NCBI GenBank assembly: GCA_013399875.1
Contig: VXAZ01001670.1
Coordinates: forward strand, 62,001-126,000
DNA length: 64,000 nucleotides
Origin: Gymnorhina tibicen
Lineage: Eukaryota; Chordata; Aves; Passeriformes; Artamidae
Direction: 5' to 3'
A program made the position numbers and the translations under genes. Position 1 is the first letter of the stretch. Each line of letters starts with the position of its first letter. Below the pieces are notes generated by a model. That model was not told where the DNA came from. It saw only the letters and a list, made by a program, of their open reading frames with translations, and did not search any database. Positions 1-12,569 of the stretch are shown piece after piece.

Positions 1-1199
1 TGCAAAAACACAAAAGCAGGGAATAACTGATAGTTCCAGTTGTAATCTTGATCCTGCATAAAACCTTTTTTATCCACCTTTTTCTAAAATACTGCCTTAT
101 AAAAACATTTATTTTCCAATATAGTGTAATGTACTTGTGTTGCACAATATTGTGAGTAATTTAAAATACCACAATGATTGCATTGGCTTTTCCATGCTGC
201 TTCCAAATTTTTTTTGCCGCAGGGACTGTGTAAGTGGAGCTATTGCTGTTAAGTGTCATTTTGAGTTTTTCTGTATTCATTTATAAATTGCCTCATGTGC
301 CTCAAAGTGGACTATCATCTGTGAATGAAGGAGGATAAATATCTACTCAGAGTGCATATCTACTAGTAGATAAATATCTACTTTGGAGAACGTGAAAAAT
401 AAACAGCACCAGAGCTCAGAGATGAGGATTTAACAAGATGCTAGCTAGCATTACTACCTCCTTTAATTTTCTGTGGGTTGTCAAAGTGAAATGAATTTTA
501 AACAATTTACAAACTTCCTGAATGCACAGTCAACTAATTTACACAAATCTTTCAAATAAAACCAACACCACCACCCCATTTCAGTTGTCAGAATTGCAAA
601 TGGTTCTCTTAGTATTTTGTTCCAGGTGTCTAGATACTGAACCTGAGAGACCGATGGTTTCTTTTAAGATAATTATACCTGACCACAACTTATATCAAAA
701 CTCCACTACTCAAAGTAAAGTGAGTACAATTTTCTAGAGATTAAAATAAATTTGTTAAATATTAGTTCAGTTATTTGGTGCATAAGAACAAGGCTCCGTT
801 CAATGGAATGAAGTTTCATTCCAGCATGCCAAATGCAAAGCAGCTTCTGAGAGACACCAGCAGCAAGAACTGGGCCTTGAGACAACTTCAAACCATATTC
901 ATGACCACTTTCATTCTAAGTGACCAAAATGAACCTAGTCTGACCTGAAATTCCATAAAAAGCAGACAGCTGAGATGTGGGAGTTTCAGAAAATACTGCT
1001 TTGACCTACAGATCCACTTGTATTGTTTGCTAATGTAGACATAGCCTTTGTGACTTTGTGAAATTTCAACTGTCTGTGAGCACTTCTTTGTTTAAAGTAG
1101 TTGGCAGTATTTACCATTTGCGTGAATATCCCTTTCACCTTTACAGGTATATGGTACTGTCCATGTACAAACTGTCTGAATGAAAATAGCTGGATAAAT
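1..1199. other. Unique AT-rich sequence, no gene recognised
   Basis: I see no recognisable coding exon, RNA gene or interspersed repeat here. The only local structure is a 14-bp direct repeat, gataaatatctact, at 334-347 and 369-382, with the palindrome tctactagtaga at 359-370 between them. The short open frames (60-85 codons) on both strands show no domain and no convincing splice context. Confidence 0.6.
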
Positions 1200-1343
1200 A
1201 TATCGTGTGGTGTGTGAGCAACTGGCTCATGGGTCAGGAACAAAGGGTTGCAGTGAATGGGGTGGCATCAGACTGGTGACCTGTCACAAGTGGGGCTCTA
1301 CAGGGCTCCATCCCCAACCCTGTGCTCTTCAACATCTTCATAA

Positions 1344-1613
1344 ATGACCCTGGACACAGGACTGGAAGGGATCCTAGGCAAGTTTGCAGATGATACGAAA
1401 CTGGGAGGAGCTGTTGACTCCCTAGAAGGCAGAGAGGCCCTGCAGAGAGACCTCAACAAATTAGTGGGCGGGGCAGTCACCGAAACAGTGTGGAGTTCAA
1501 CAAGGGAAAGTGATGGATTCTGCATCTGGGATGGGGCAGCCCTGGATGTATGGACAGACTGGGGAATGAGAGGCTGGAGAGCAGCGCTGCAGAAAGGGAC
1601 TTGGGGATCCTGA
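1344..1613 (+). pseudogene. CR1 ORF2 reverse transcriptase fragment (dead)
   Basis: This frame is open for 89 codons and covers part of the CR1 ORF2 reverse-transcriptase domain. Residues 14-22 are FADDTKLGG, the CR1 version of the [FY]xDD catalytic box, followed by a matching helix region (LEGREALQRDLNKL). After roughly residue 42 the translation no longer resembles ORF2, so a frameshift has occurred, and a stop follows. An intact CR1 ORF2 is about ten times longer and also has an endonuclease domain, absent here. It is a relic with no expected product. The ATG at 1344 is incidental. Confidence 0.85.
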
Positions 1614-1958
1614 TCAATGGAAAATGGAACATGAGCCAGCACTGCCCTGGCAGCCAGGAGGGCCAACCCTGTCCTGGGGTGCATCAGGCACAGCACCTGC
1701 TCTGCTCTGGGGTGGCCTCACCTTGAGTCCTGTGTGCAGTTTTGGGCACCACAATATAAGAAGGATGTAAAGCTATTAGAGATTGTCCAAAGGAGTGTCC
1801 ATGAAGATAGTGAAGGGCCTTGAAGGGAAGCCGTATGAGGAGTGACTCAGGTCACTTGGTTTGTTCAACCTGGAGGAGCCTGAGTGGAGACTGCATTGCA
1901 GGCTACAACTTCTTCATGAGAGGAAGAGGAGGGACAGGCACTGATCTCTTCTTTCTGA

Positions 1959-2261
1959 TGACCAGTGACAGGACCCAAGGGAATGGCCTGAAGCTGCACT
2001 GAGGGTGGTTTAGGCTGGATGTTAGGAAAAGGTCTTTCACCCAGAGGCTGGTTGGGCACTGGAACAGGCTTCTCACGGAAGTGGTCACAGCACCAAGACT
2101 GACAGAGCTNTGACCAGTGACAGGAGCCAAGGGAATGGCCTGAAGCTGCACTGAGGGTGGTTTAGGCTGGATGTTAGGAAAAGGTCTTTCACCCAGAGGC
2201 TGGTTGGGCACTGGAACAGGCTTCTCACGGAAGTGGTCACAGCACCAAGACTGACAGAGCT
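1959..2261 (+). repeat. 151-bp tandem duplication flanking a single N
   Basis: Bases 1959-2109 and 2111-2261 are the same 151-bp CR1 segment. By eye they differ at one position, where ggaccc in the first copy is ggagcc in the second. The only base between them is the N at 2110. A real tandem duplication as old as the surrounding CR1 should have diverged, so an assembly join that failed to collapse an overlap is the simpler explanation. A recent true duplication cannot be excluded. Confidence 0.9.
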
Positions 2262-2391
2262 CAACAGACATTTAGACAATGCTCTTGGGCACATGATGTG
2301 ATTCTTGGGGATGGTGCTGTGCTGGACCAGGAGTTGGACTCAGTGATCCTTGTGTGTCCCTTCCAACTCAGAATATTCAGTGATTCTGTGA

Positions 2392-2903
2392 AGATAATGA
2401 ACTTCAGAAGTTTGACACTGTGTGTGTAGAGACCATAATACAAGTCAGTTACTATATTCCTTATCTGCCTGTTGCAATTCTGTGGACATACTACTTTTAT
2501 TGCACTGAAGATTCAGACTCCATTTCCATTATCACAGCTAGCATTATGTCTAGTATTTTCCATTAAAAATTAAGATTATTTTGCAGTGTAAGACAGTACA
2601 ATTTGAATCTTATGATAGATTAAACAACATACAGAAGAAAAAATGGTCAGTACCATATATTTCTGTGATTTCTGCCTTGTAGTTTCGTTGAGCCAAAAAA
2701 GAACCTGGTAAAGAGCCAGCTTCTTGAGTAGAACACTCACTGGTTTGGGCTGGAATGGCTTCTCATCCTGCCTTATTCAATATAGTCAGTTTTATCTGCT
2801 TTTCTCTCTCTGTATGAAGAGAGGGATGCAGTCAAAACCAAGGGAATCTGCCATCCTGAAGCCATTGCTAGTAAAGCACGACAAAAAAAATTGACAAAGG
2901 AAA
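2392..2903. other. Unique sequence between CR1 and microsatellite
   Basis: I recognise nothing here. The sequence is AT-rich with a short A-run just before the microsatellite. Confidence 0.5.
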
Positions 2904-2959
2904 GGATGGATGGATGGATGGATGGATGGATGGATGGATGGATGGATGGATGGACGGAC
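2904..2959 (+). repeat. (GGAT)n microsatellite
   Basis: Twelve perfect GGAT units span 2904-2951, followed by two GGAC units to 2959. The uninterrupted core suggests an active, length-variable locus. It explains the repeated Ile-His-Pro-Ser residues in a chance open frame on the opposite strand. Confidence 0.98.
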
Positions 2960-5900
2960 GTCCAGTAAACAGAATAAAGCTATCAAACACTGAGGAATGC
3001 ATATAAGAACCTGCATGAAACAGAACAGAAAGAATTAGGAGGGTGAGAGACTTGTGAACAGCAGAACTGTTGTCAAGATGGCTGCAAAAGGCTAGTTGGG
3101 GAGAGAGTGAAGTAAGAATTCACCAAATGCAGAGTGAGAAAATGATGCTAAATGAGAGAAGACAAAGGATGTGTGAGGACAAATTCAGCTTGATCACCTA
3201 AGAATGTCTGCTCTGCATGCATCCATCATCTTGCGTTTGTGCAGTAGTTCTAGAAGCTGTGCTTCTTGCTAAGGAAATTGTAGCCAGCTGGCAGTTCTAG
3301 GAGAGAAATTTAGAGATGAAAACAATGATACAAAAGTGAGAAGTCCTTGCTGACTCCAAGAAAATATATGTGAGACAACAGGTAGAAAAAACTTCACATT
3401 ATCGGTGATAGAAAAGGGAGTAAGAGTAACAGAGCTAAAAAAAATACAAGTGAAAATTGAAGCTGAGTAAGATGCAGGGAAAAGAGAAGGAAGATGTTTA
3501 AGATCTAATATAATACATAACCTAATACAGTATCTCAGTCAAAAACCAAACAGAGCGTGCTGAAATCAATGAGATGACTTAAGGAAGAAATATAGACTTT
3601 ATTAGGAAGAGAAAAAAGAACAATGGAATTCTTATTTATCTTCTGAAAGAGTGAAAGGACAAATATGCTGAGATATAAAACACACTGCAAATATGATTTT
3701 GTTTATTGGCAAACAGGTAACTGATAATGCAAGATTATGACTAATAGATCAAAACAGTTTGCAGGCTGTTTATGGAAAGCTTTGTGAGAAACAACACCTA
3801 GAGTTGTCGTGGAAATGAAATCTTAACTGTTTGGCACACTAAAATACCTTCTCGCATGCTCCTGGATGAGCCAACCTTCTTCAGATACGCTCTAAATAAA
3901 AGAAAAAGACCATACTTTGCTAGCCTGCATGACAAGATTTTCAACTTATCCAGGTTATATATAATCTGTACTTCTGCACCAGGACTTCCTCCCAAGCAGG
4001 GTAAGTCAAAGCTTGTCTTAGTTTCCTTTCTGAATAGGATAGCCTTGCCCACAGCTGTTGAGTTGCTGATAAAAAAAGTGCAACATTTATTACCTGAATT
4101 GTTCATCTTCAATGGCATATTTTAATGAAAAAATAGCACCAGGTCACAACTTTACTGACATTAGAATCATACCAATTTTCACATCAGAGAATATGGAAGA
4201 GAAGAAAACAAGATCCTTCCAAGCATTAAATATTTGTTTTAACATTTTCCTTGGGAATTCCAAATACCTTTGGAATTTTGTCAGCTTAATCTAACCAAGC
4301 AGTGGATGCTTGCACAGGTACTGAATAAACACTGTGCTGGAGGTAACTGCACATTTTTTTACACCAGTAAGCACAAAGAATTAGAGTTTCCAAGCTGAGC
4401 AAATGTTAGTTTTCCAGTTGAGTGAATAAGACCTGATGTGCTTAATCCAAACTGATTAGGCAGTGCTTGAGCTTGTACTTTATGTAACTTCCTTATTAAG
4501 GTATTTCTGTTGGCAAGTGTTTTAAATACCCACTAGTTTGTTTCTGAGATGCTGGGTAATAACTGACATTTGTAAAGAAGGGAGAGAAGTCTAGGAAATC
4601 TAGGTAGGAAGCAGAACTTCCACTCTTCAACCAAATTAGTTAGAAATTAAATTAGTTAGAAACTTAAACCCTCTGCAATCAAAAAGACAGCAAGACAGGC
4701 ATCAGAGTTCAGTTTCTGGATGTCACATATGGGTGAAATCTCATCCCAGTACATTGCAAAATTAGCATCAATTTCAGGAAGGACAAGCAACTAGAATTCT
4801 CTATCTTGACTATATCCACTTTTCTTGAGCCATTGAGGAGCCTTTCAATCTCAGTCTTTTGATTCTTGTAAGTCAGTAAGAATGGAACCCTGACAGTTCT
4901 CACGTGCAGGATCTAGTGCACCAGATTCCATCTTTGACCATACAGGCAGGATTTTGGAAGTCTCACAACCGTAACATTGAATTCAGTATTCCATGCTGCA
5001 ACCTAGAAGGTATTGTCAAATTACGAGACTTTCTTCTGTTCAAATTTTGGCTGTCTTTAAAACGTCACAATTATTGACCATAAAACCTTTTAAAATTCAG
5101 ACATATCACAGTTCTAATTCTTGCAGATCACTGTATAATATTAATATACATCTTGTTTTTATGTTTTTTAAAAAGCCCTATTAAAAAATTCACAGCTCTA
5201 AGTAACTAATATCTATAGTGGAACGGTTAATCCTTTAGGATGAGTGACTCAGTTTGCAGAATTGGTATAGTTGACTTCAGATGACTTCACACAATATTAG
5301 CAAAACTTTAATTTGTTATTTACAGCTTGAGGTATTCTGAATATTGTTATTAGTTCTGCTTTATGTTTGTACTACAGTATAAATGGCAGGGGTTTTTTGC
5401 ATTATGGAGTAGTTAGTTTTGAGAAGGACCCTGAAGGTGGTTGAAAAAATGTCTGCATATGGTTTGAATCAGAAACAGCCATCTGAAGGGACAAGTAATA
5501 GGCAAATCAGCCAGCCAGCTAAACAACAGAATATAATTCCTGCTAAATCTTTGGCACAGAAGTGCCCTCCCTGTGCCCCAAAGCATCTGGGAAATGAGTA
5601 TGACATTCAAAGCCTGACAGATGGTGAGAGCATCCTGCATGTACTCAGACCATGCCAACTGAGGATACCTGGTCTTTCATGGTCTGATTTGCACTTGAAT
5701 GCAAAAACCTTTCCAATCTTCTAAAATTGAGACCATCTAGATGAAAACAATGTCTGGTAAATCTAGTTTTTCTGGTTTTGATGAGAAACAGAACAGGTTA
5801 GATATTGGAACAGAACACTAGGGGCTTTAGAGTGAAAATTGAAAACTTCTCTCTGTGTAACTGGAATGTTTTTTGATCCATACTCTTCCTTAAATGATCT

Positions 5901-8900
5901 CAGGTTAGCAGCTGTGTGTTAGTGATATATTAACTCTTCCTGAGACAGATTTTTAATGGAGGATTCTGCCAGTCCTGTTCCTTCTGGAGAGCAAACTGAG
6001 GTCCCTTGGGGCAGGAAACAAATTTAAGTGGTGTTCCAAGAAGTTTGACTCCCTGGAACGTAGTTGAATAGGGTAAACAATACATGTCTGCACTGAGCAG
6101 CCAAGCAGCCTTTCAGATGGCTGGCACTTCCACAAGGTGGATAGTCTCTACTGCAATTCTAGTTAAAAATTGGCAAAAAACGTGTCACCTTCCCATTCTT
6201 GGGGACAAAGCTCATATTAAACAAGAGGCTACACTACATATGTAGCTATTTTGCTCCAAGTTTTTTTAGGTTTTTGAAAATTTTTTCCAACATTTATGTC
6301 TCCAGCATGGTGGTTTTCATGGTATTTTTGAACTTATATGAGTTAATGATTTTGCTTAGTTGATTGGGGTTTTTGGATAACATTTTATTTTTCTGAATTT
6401 ACTAATTATGTGTATCAGCTTTCTACTTGGACGTGTTGGTATAATTTTGCTCCATCATAAGGCTTCCTAACAGTCAGTGTGCATTCAGCATGTGCCTCTT
6501 TAGGCACCTTTGGATAGACACCATACTGCTTGAAAGGTTTTAACTCTCCTAGATGTTCCTTCCAGCTGTTTTTAAAAGAAACATTCTTGGTCTTATGTGT
6601 TTCTTACTTTTGAAAGAGAGTGCAATTGTGTAGATTTTTGGAATTTGTTTTCTTGTTTTTTCTTTGGTGGGTGGTTTTTTCCAGTTGGGGTTTTTTTTCC
6701 ATTTCATGGATACTGAATCTAATGTTAAGGCTGATTCTACAATTCTTTAATTGTAAAGATTTTAAATGTGGTTCTGAGCACTACTCTGCAACAACTCAAG
6801 GGCAGCTTCTGTTTTGGGGTCCCTAATCACTCACCCATTAACCATTTGTTGATTTTATGTCAGAACATAGGACTAGTGTCAGAAGTGTGATATCCATTCT
6901 ATAGACATGGAGTGTGTTCAAGTCTAGAGTCAGCCCTTGCAAACATGAACAGTTGTTACTGTTGAGGCAGCAACTGGCACTTCTTTCAAAGAACTGAACT
7001 GTTATTTACAGTTCATAAGAGTGATGCAACTCCGTATTTATGGAAACAAAGAGCTTTGCTTCGTGCTATAGATACAGAAAAGGAAGACTTCAAATATTTC
7101 TTTGACCTTGAATAAATAATTGGTGAGCACACGTGATTTCTATTCCCAACCCACCGTTGAAAGCTTGAGTACTCTACCAGCTCTGCCATCAAAATCACTG
7201 ATATGGGTTGCTGTTGAAATCAGGTCACCTTCCGAACATTACAAACTCAACACTAAACATGAAAAGGTTATAAGTTAAGAAGCAATCCTTACTTTCCCAT
7301 GATTTTGATTTCTTATTGGTTATAATCTGAAAATATGGTGTATTTCCCTTCTAGTGTGTGTAACTTTTTTAAAATTGCATTTTCTTTCTTTACCAGAAAG
7401 TTTATGGAACTGTTACGGCTTCTAACTAGCTCTGATTAAAGGTGTGTTTCCTCTGTGCATATGTACTTTCCAGCACAAATTTGAGAACTAGAGGTATCAT
7501 GATGGCCAATGGCCATGCCTGAGCAAGTTATACTCAAAATCCCCAGATCAATAGAGCTACTGAAAAAATTGAGATTTGGCTTACTCTGCCACAATCAAGA
7601 TTGTAGGCTGCATAGGACAGTTTAATAGAATGAAAAATCATGGCTGATACCTCTCAACTAAGATGAAAAGGTAGTGGTAGGGTGCACAGATGTTTTTTGT
7701 TTTATATTCCATGCAGAACATATCCTAAGTACTTTAGGTAGTGCTTTTCTACTTTTTCCTAGTACAATCTACTTTTAAGATTGGAAAAGTATTACGTCAG
7801 TAACTTTGTAACAGACAAAGTGAAAACTCAGTGTGTGGCAATATTAGTGTGGCAGAATCTGGATAGTTTTGTTTGCATTCTACAGAAGAAATTGATGTTA
7901 CAGCTTTTGCTATTCAGATGTATTATTTCTAATGAACAAGAATCTGGAGACCAGTCTTTCCTCTTCATTTTCTCTGTGTGGAGAAGCTTTAAGTGAAATT
8001 ACAGCCTGCTTTCTGTAACTTGTAGGCCAACTTCCATTACCTATATACTACCTAAGCTCAAGGCTGGAACAATAGTTGAAACTCTGAAGCTGAAAATAAC
8101 TTTTACTGTGTAGCTGGTAGAACACATCCTGCTTATGAGCATTGTGTTTAATTTGCATTGTTTCATACCCTGTAATGGAAAGGAGTCCATAAGATCCTGG
8201 AATCTGGACCACAGTGTCTGCTTCCATTGTTGTAGAATTCAGTCCTGTGGAGACAAATGCAGTTGTCATATTTGCTTTAGTATTAAACAGTACTCCATAA
8301 TGACATTTTAGAGCTGCAGGCACAGTTTTGAGCTGTGACTGCAAATTGTTACTTGGCTGGTAAAAATCAGTAGGGAGGTGTTAGAGCCATTGTCTGAAGT
8401 TTATTTTTGAATGCCTTCCATCTAAAAGGCAAGATGCCAATTTCCTTTGGGTTCTTTTTTTCTGGGTTTCCCTTGGCTTCCCTAATGGATAACTGTTTTC
8501 TGATGCTAACAAAAATCTTCAGCATGTCTCTATTTTGAAGTTTTCACTCTCATTTAAGACATGGTGTAGGGTCTCCAGTGACATGCAAGTTTCATGTACA
8601 CAATTATATATTCTGGAGGAAGGGATCTGATTGTGCTTGCTGATGAATTCCTGTTGAGGGAAGAAGAATTTATGCTAAATATCTCAGATTTAGCACATAC
8701 CTTTAATGTCACATACCTGCAGGTGCTATTGATATTTATCCGGACCTTGATATGACTGATCACAGTCCATTTTTGAATATCACTATTCACTTCTTCCTGA
8801 ATATTCACAGGGATCAATAGTGCACAGCTGCCCCAGTGGGAGTAATTGACTTTAAATATGAAGTTCACAAAAATATTTTGTCTGGCTGCTTCTGTGTCTT

Positions 8901-9484
8901 CTCATCTTCTGTGCAGTACCTGCCTTCCTAAGCTAAAACTTTTGTAGTGCAATACTGCCCTAGCAAAGATCTGTGTCATGTTGTGAATACAGTCAGTCCT
9001 GGTACTGGCAGAGACCTCAGAAGGATATTACAGTCCATATGCTAAATACTAATATAACAATATGTTGTTAGCTAGGAATTATTTCCCCTAATATTTAGCC
9101 AAAGGAACAAATAGTTTAGTGTGTTTTTCCAACATTTGGTGAAGAAATGTAGATAATGTAAATGTCCATATTTGGAACCTTTAGATCTTTCAAGTAGGAA
9201 ACACCTTTTCTTACTAATGCAGTCAGATTGGTTGATAAAGTAATCTTAGCTTCCTTGCTTTCACTTTCACCCTGCAGATATTATTAGGTTTGGTATCAAT
9301 CTGTCAGCTTAACTGCTGTGTGCTAGTAGTGCCCAGTCCAATAAAACATTAATGACTGACATTTCTAATGGCATCCAAGGATTTCAAACTGTCTTCTGCC
9401 AAAGGTTACTTTACTAGTCAATCCATCCTTCATCTCTTTTAACTCCTGACAAGGATTTAAAGACATCAATCAATTACAGAAATC
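2960..9484. other. Long unique AT-rich stretch, no gene recognised
   Basis: I see no secure feature in 6.5 kb. T-rich tracts lie around 6240-6400 and 6620-6710. Open frames of about 100 codons occur at 5419-5724 (+), 3798-4118 (-), 8048-8344 (-) and 8554-8868 (-). None shows a domain I know. The sequence reads as intron or intergenic DNA. Confidence 0.55.
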
Positions 9485-9606
9485 ATAGTGTAAGAACATG
9501 TGAACAGCCAGTCCTTGTCTGACCAGTGATCCATGTAATTTATCAGCCTGTCCATGACACTGCCCAGCAGAAAAGCCTAGAGAGGAATGCATTGAGTGAA
9601 CGCTGT
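9485..9606. repeat. Ancient amniote CR1-like relic
   Basis: The order of words here (taagaac, gccagtcc, gtctgaccagtgatccatg, cagcctgtcc, gacactgcccagcag, agaggaatg) matches from memory an old interspersed repeat abundant in turtles and crocodiles, usually classed with CR1 tails. It is heavily diverged, with an insertion after 'aagaac'. Its presence in a bird is expected because the family predates the avian radiation. Exact family and strand need a profile search. Confidence 0.6.
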
Positions 9607-11480
9607 ATTTGGTTTCCCTTGAGCAGGGGTTTAGAAACTGCATCCAGAGCACTTTCAGCAATGATAATATTTTCCATTATTCTGATTCCTGAACCCTTCT
9701 TATTTCTTTATTTAGTGTGGAATTTATATAGTAATGGATTCCCCATTGTAATGATTTGTTGAGTGAAAAGTGGTTCCTTGTTTTTTGCCTTAAACCTGCT
9801 GCCAGATCACCCATTTTAATTCCTCAGCCTGGAAAGCTATGAAGCAGAACAGGATCTGAAGGATCCTATCCAGATTCCATTAGTAGAAGGACAGAAGGTC
9901 AAGATACCAAGAATGGCCATGACTATCAGACTTCATGTATTGCAACACCACATGCAAGTGTCAAGGGCCCTTTGTGCTAGCAGTGGTACAGTCATCTGAG
10001 AGAGAGTACGATGCAAAGAATTGATACTCAAAACAGAAGAAGCTGTCAAAGTGGAATAATGGAGAAGCAGGATTCTCATTCTTTCTGTCTGTTTGGAAAG
10101 AGCTAGAAAGTCACTGCTGCCGCTGCCCAGACAGTAGGCTGGGAAATATCCTTGTTCATCATCCTCCCACTTTTACTCAACTTTCTTTAGCTACTTTAGG
10201 TCTTTCCTGCTTGGACTCATATTGGGAAAAGAAGCAAAAGTTATGCAAAGTAGTCAAGAGGTGAATGGTCAGCAGAGCAGTGTGCCTCATATGTCCTGAA
10301 CCTTATTGCACCAGGATCTCTGAGACTGGGATGTTCAGAAACCACCTCTGCTCCCTGCACAGGACCACAGAGTGGATAGTGCAGAACATAGACTCCAAAA
10401 TGACAAGTATTGATTTCTACTCATGGAAGCAAGCAGCTTCAGTGGGCAGGAGAAGGTAGAGAAAGTTGCGATGAAGTATTCTGTTAAGATTTATCACTAC
10501 AACAACCTTATGCCCACAGCTATTCTGTTGATGCTCCCTTGTATAAAACTGCTGTCAATAAAGGTGCATTCAGAGTACTAATATGTGAAGCCAAGTATGA
10601 AGCTGAGGTAAAATTTGAGGAAAATGTAAGAACAAGCAGTTATCCCAGAATCTGCAGTTCTAAATTTGTAGCATGACTGCACCAATGAATGTCTTAAAAC
10701 CAAACCAGAAATAGTACCTGTAGAAGATGACAAGAGAAGGTAAGTACAGGCAATTGCATACTGATATTTCCCCAGAATATTCTCCCAGCAACCAGGAATC
10801 TACACAACCCTCTAAGACTTTGATGAATTTTTTTTCAGTGGGTTGTCCATTCCCTTTTTGAACCTGTGTGACCTTTGTCTTCTATGGCGATAGCTTAAAC
10901 AGCACGGTGATCAAGAAGTACTTCCTTCTGGTACTTTTGAATCTAGCCCTTATCATCTTGCTGTTCTCTAGTTATTCTGTTGAAAGGGTTACTAAAAATT
11001 CTTTCACATTTTACTCTTTATCTTTTAAACCACTACTTTATTTCAGATTAAATGGTTTCAGTTACAGATTGTGGAACCTTAGTTAATCAGTGTTTTTCTG
11101 GTTTGGGCTCCCTACAATACTACTACATGTCCTTTTTTGATATCTCTTCCATCTCCTTCTTTTGGGCAAGAGAGGTCAGACTCACAATTTTCACAATACT
11201 GATGAGTCAGGGAGTTATATAGTGGAATAATCCCATTCTTATGACTGCTGGTGTTCTACAGTCTTTTTTTGACTGTTACAAATTATTGAGATTATGTTTT
11301 CATCAAACTATTTACTAAATCCTCAAGATTTTCATCCTGCCTTGAATTAATCAGCCTGGAGCAACAGTTTATATGTGAAGTTCAGGTTGTTTTTCCCCAT
11401 ATGCATTTATCTAAGCTGAATTTCAACTATCATTTCTTTGCCAAGCCACTCATTATCGTGAGGCTTTTCTGAAACTGTCT
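9607..11480. other. Unique sequence, nothing recognised
   Basis: No exon or repeat is supported. A strong-looking donor sequence (gaag|gtaagt at about 10740) follows a short open stretch, but no acceptor or protein similarity supports an exon. Confidence 0.5.
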
Positions 11481-11870
11481 CTGCTCTTTATTGCCTTGAA
11501 TAGTTTAGTGTCAGCACCATTCTTTGTCACCTCAGTATTCTTCCCCCTTTAATTCATTTATGAATACACTGAGGGCCTCAGGTCCCAGCATAAAACCGTG
11601 TGGGACTCCACTGGCTTTTTGTTCTTTGGCTCTGTTTCTGATCTGCTTAACAGTTCTTTATCCATCCAAGGACATTCCCATGTTGTTTAGATTATTTAAG
11701 AGTCTTTGGGTGAGGAACATTACTGAAAGCCTTTTGAAAATACAAGTAGACCATATCAAAGTGATACTCCTTGTCCACATTCTTAATTGTTTCTTCAGAG
11801 AAATTAAATAAATTTGCAAGGCACAAATTTTCTGTAAAAAACCACAAGAAACAAATAGTGTTTACTCTTC
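11481..11870 (-). mobile_element. Ancient CR1-type LINE ORF2 relic, antisense
   Basis: Read on the minus strand this is a decayed reverse-transcriptase segment. Near 11500-11515 the minus strand gives a Gly-Ala-Asp-Thr-Lys-Leu sequence, a relic of the FADDTKL box. Going right on the plus strand, the text runs in the order seen in antisense copies of old amniote CR1/L3 elements: ttcatttatgaatac, gtgtgggactccactggc, cagttctttatccatcc, agagtctttgggtgaggaac, gaaagccttttgaaaatacaagta, ccttgtccacat and atttgcaaggcacaaatttt. Many substitutions and small indels show great age, well older than the CR1s at 1.2 and 32.6 kb. Assignment is from remembered family text, not a computed alignment. Confidence 0.72.
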
Positions 11871-12569
11871 TCTATCCATATCCATCCACATGTCCATTAA
11901 TTTTAATGTGTAGGATAAATTCTACTAACATTCAGGGGGCTGTGAGGCTCCTTGATGAAGTCTTCCTTGGGTCTCTCTGAAACTTCCAGAAAAGAATCAG
12001 ATTCATGCTGGCCATCTTCTAGTACCAAAGCAATTTTAGGTAAGATGCAATATACCACAATTAGTGTCTCACTACTTCATCTTGAGTTCTCTTAGAGCTT
12101 TAGGATGAACAGAAGTTGATAATGGCTTATAATAAATTAATTATATCTTTTGCAAGTTTCTTCCCATGATTTTTTTTTTCTTCTTTTTGACTCACCTTAC
12201 TGTGCTATTTTTTCACTTAGCATGCCAGCACTGAAATTTTCTGAAGGGGCGCTTTCACACTTTAAAGGCTGATTTTATTCTGCTTTCTTCTGATGCTTTC
12301 TGAGACTTTCTTTATGTGCAGTACTAGTTTGTCCTGAGAATCCAATAAATGGTGGCTATTCCAAGCTGTGGTTGGAAGCTGCTGATAGGAGGAGTGGCAG
12401 TAGAACAAAACAAAGTAAAAAGAAAGAAGAAGTGAAGAGGAAGGGAGTATACTTCTAGTGACCAAGCATCCTGATGTGTCTCTATAGGAGAGCAGGAAAA
12501 TGTTACCTATGCTCCACCAATGGAGTTTGGATAGACTCATGGTATTTTGCTAAAAGGCATACAGGATAT
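11871..12569. other. Unique sequence, nothing recognised
   Basis: AT-rich with a T-run near 12170. No feature is supported. The old CR1 may continue a little way into the left edge in unrecognisable form. Confidence 0.45.

Larger units (their letters stand above)
1200..2391 (+). mobile_element. CR1 LINE, 3' part, sense strand
   Basis: This is a 5'-truncated CR1 non-LTR retrotransposon, the main LINE of birds. Homology begins near the phrase gtgagcaactggctcatggg and runs through the reverse-transcriptase region, with the FADDTKLGG box encoded at 1383-1409, into the 3' untranslated region. The tail carries the usual wording around 'ggatgttaggaaaaggtct' and 'gatccttgtgtgtcccttcc' and ends in gattctgtg at about 2391, the CR1 3' octamer-type terminus. 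The element has lost its 5' half, as nearly all bird CR1 copies have. It is inflated by an internal 151-bp duplication (separate entry). Family assignment is secure; subfamily is not determined. Confidence 0.93.

Noticed and set aside
5419..5724. 101-codon plus-strand frame with Gln/Lys-rich start
   Set aside because: No family recognised, no good acceptor upstream and only a weak donor-like gatg|gtgaga inside. Length is within chance for AT-rich DNA.
8554..8868. 104-codon minus-strand frame with a donor-like CTGCAG|GTATGT at 8717/8716
   Set aside because: The splice-like site is attractive but no acceptor, partner exon or protein similarity supports it.
10560..10745. Short open stretch ending in a strong donor sequence gaag|gtaagt
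   Set aside because: Stops interrupt the frame upstream and no acceptor is visible; isolated donor matches are common.
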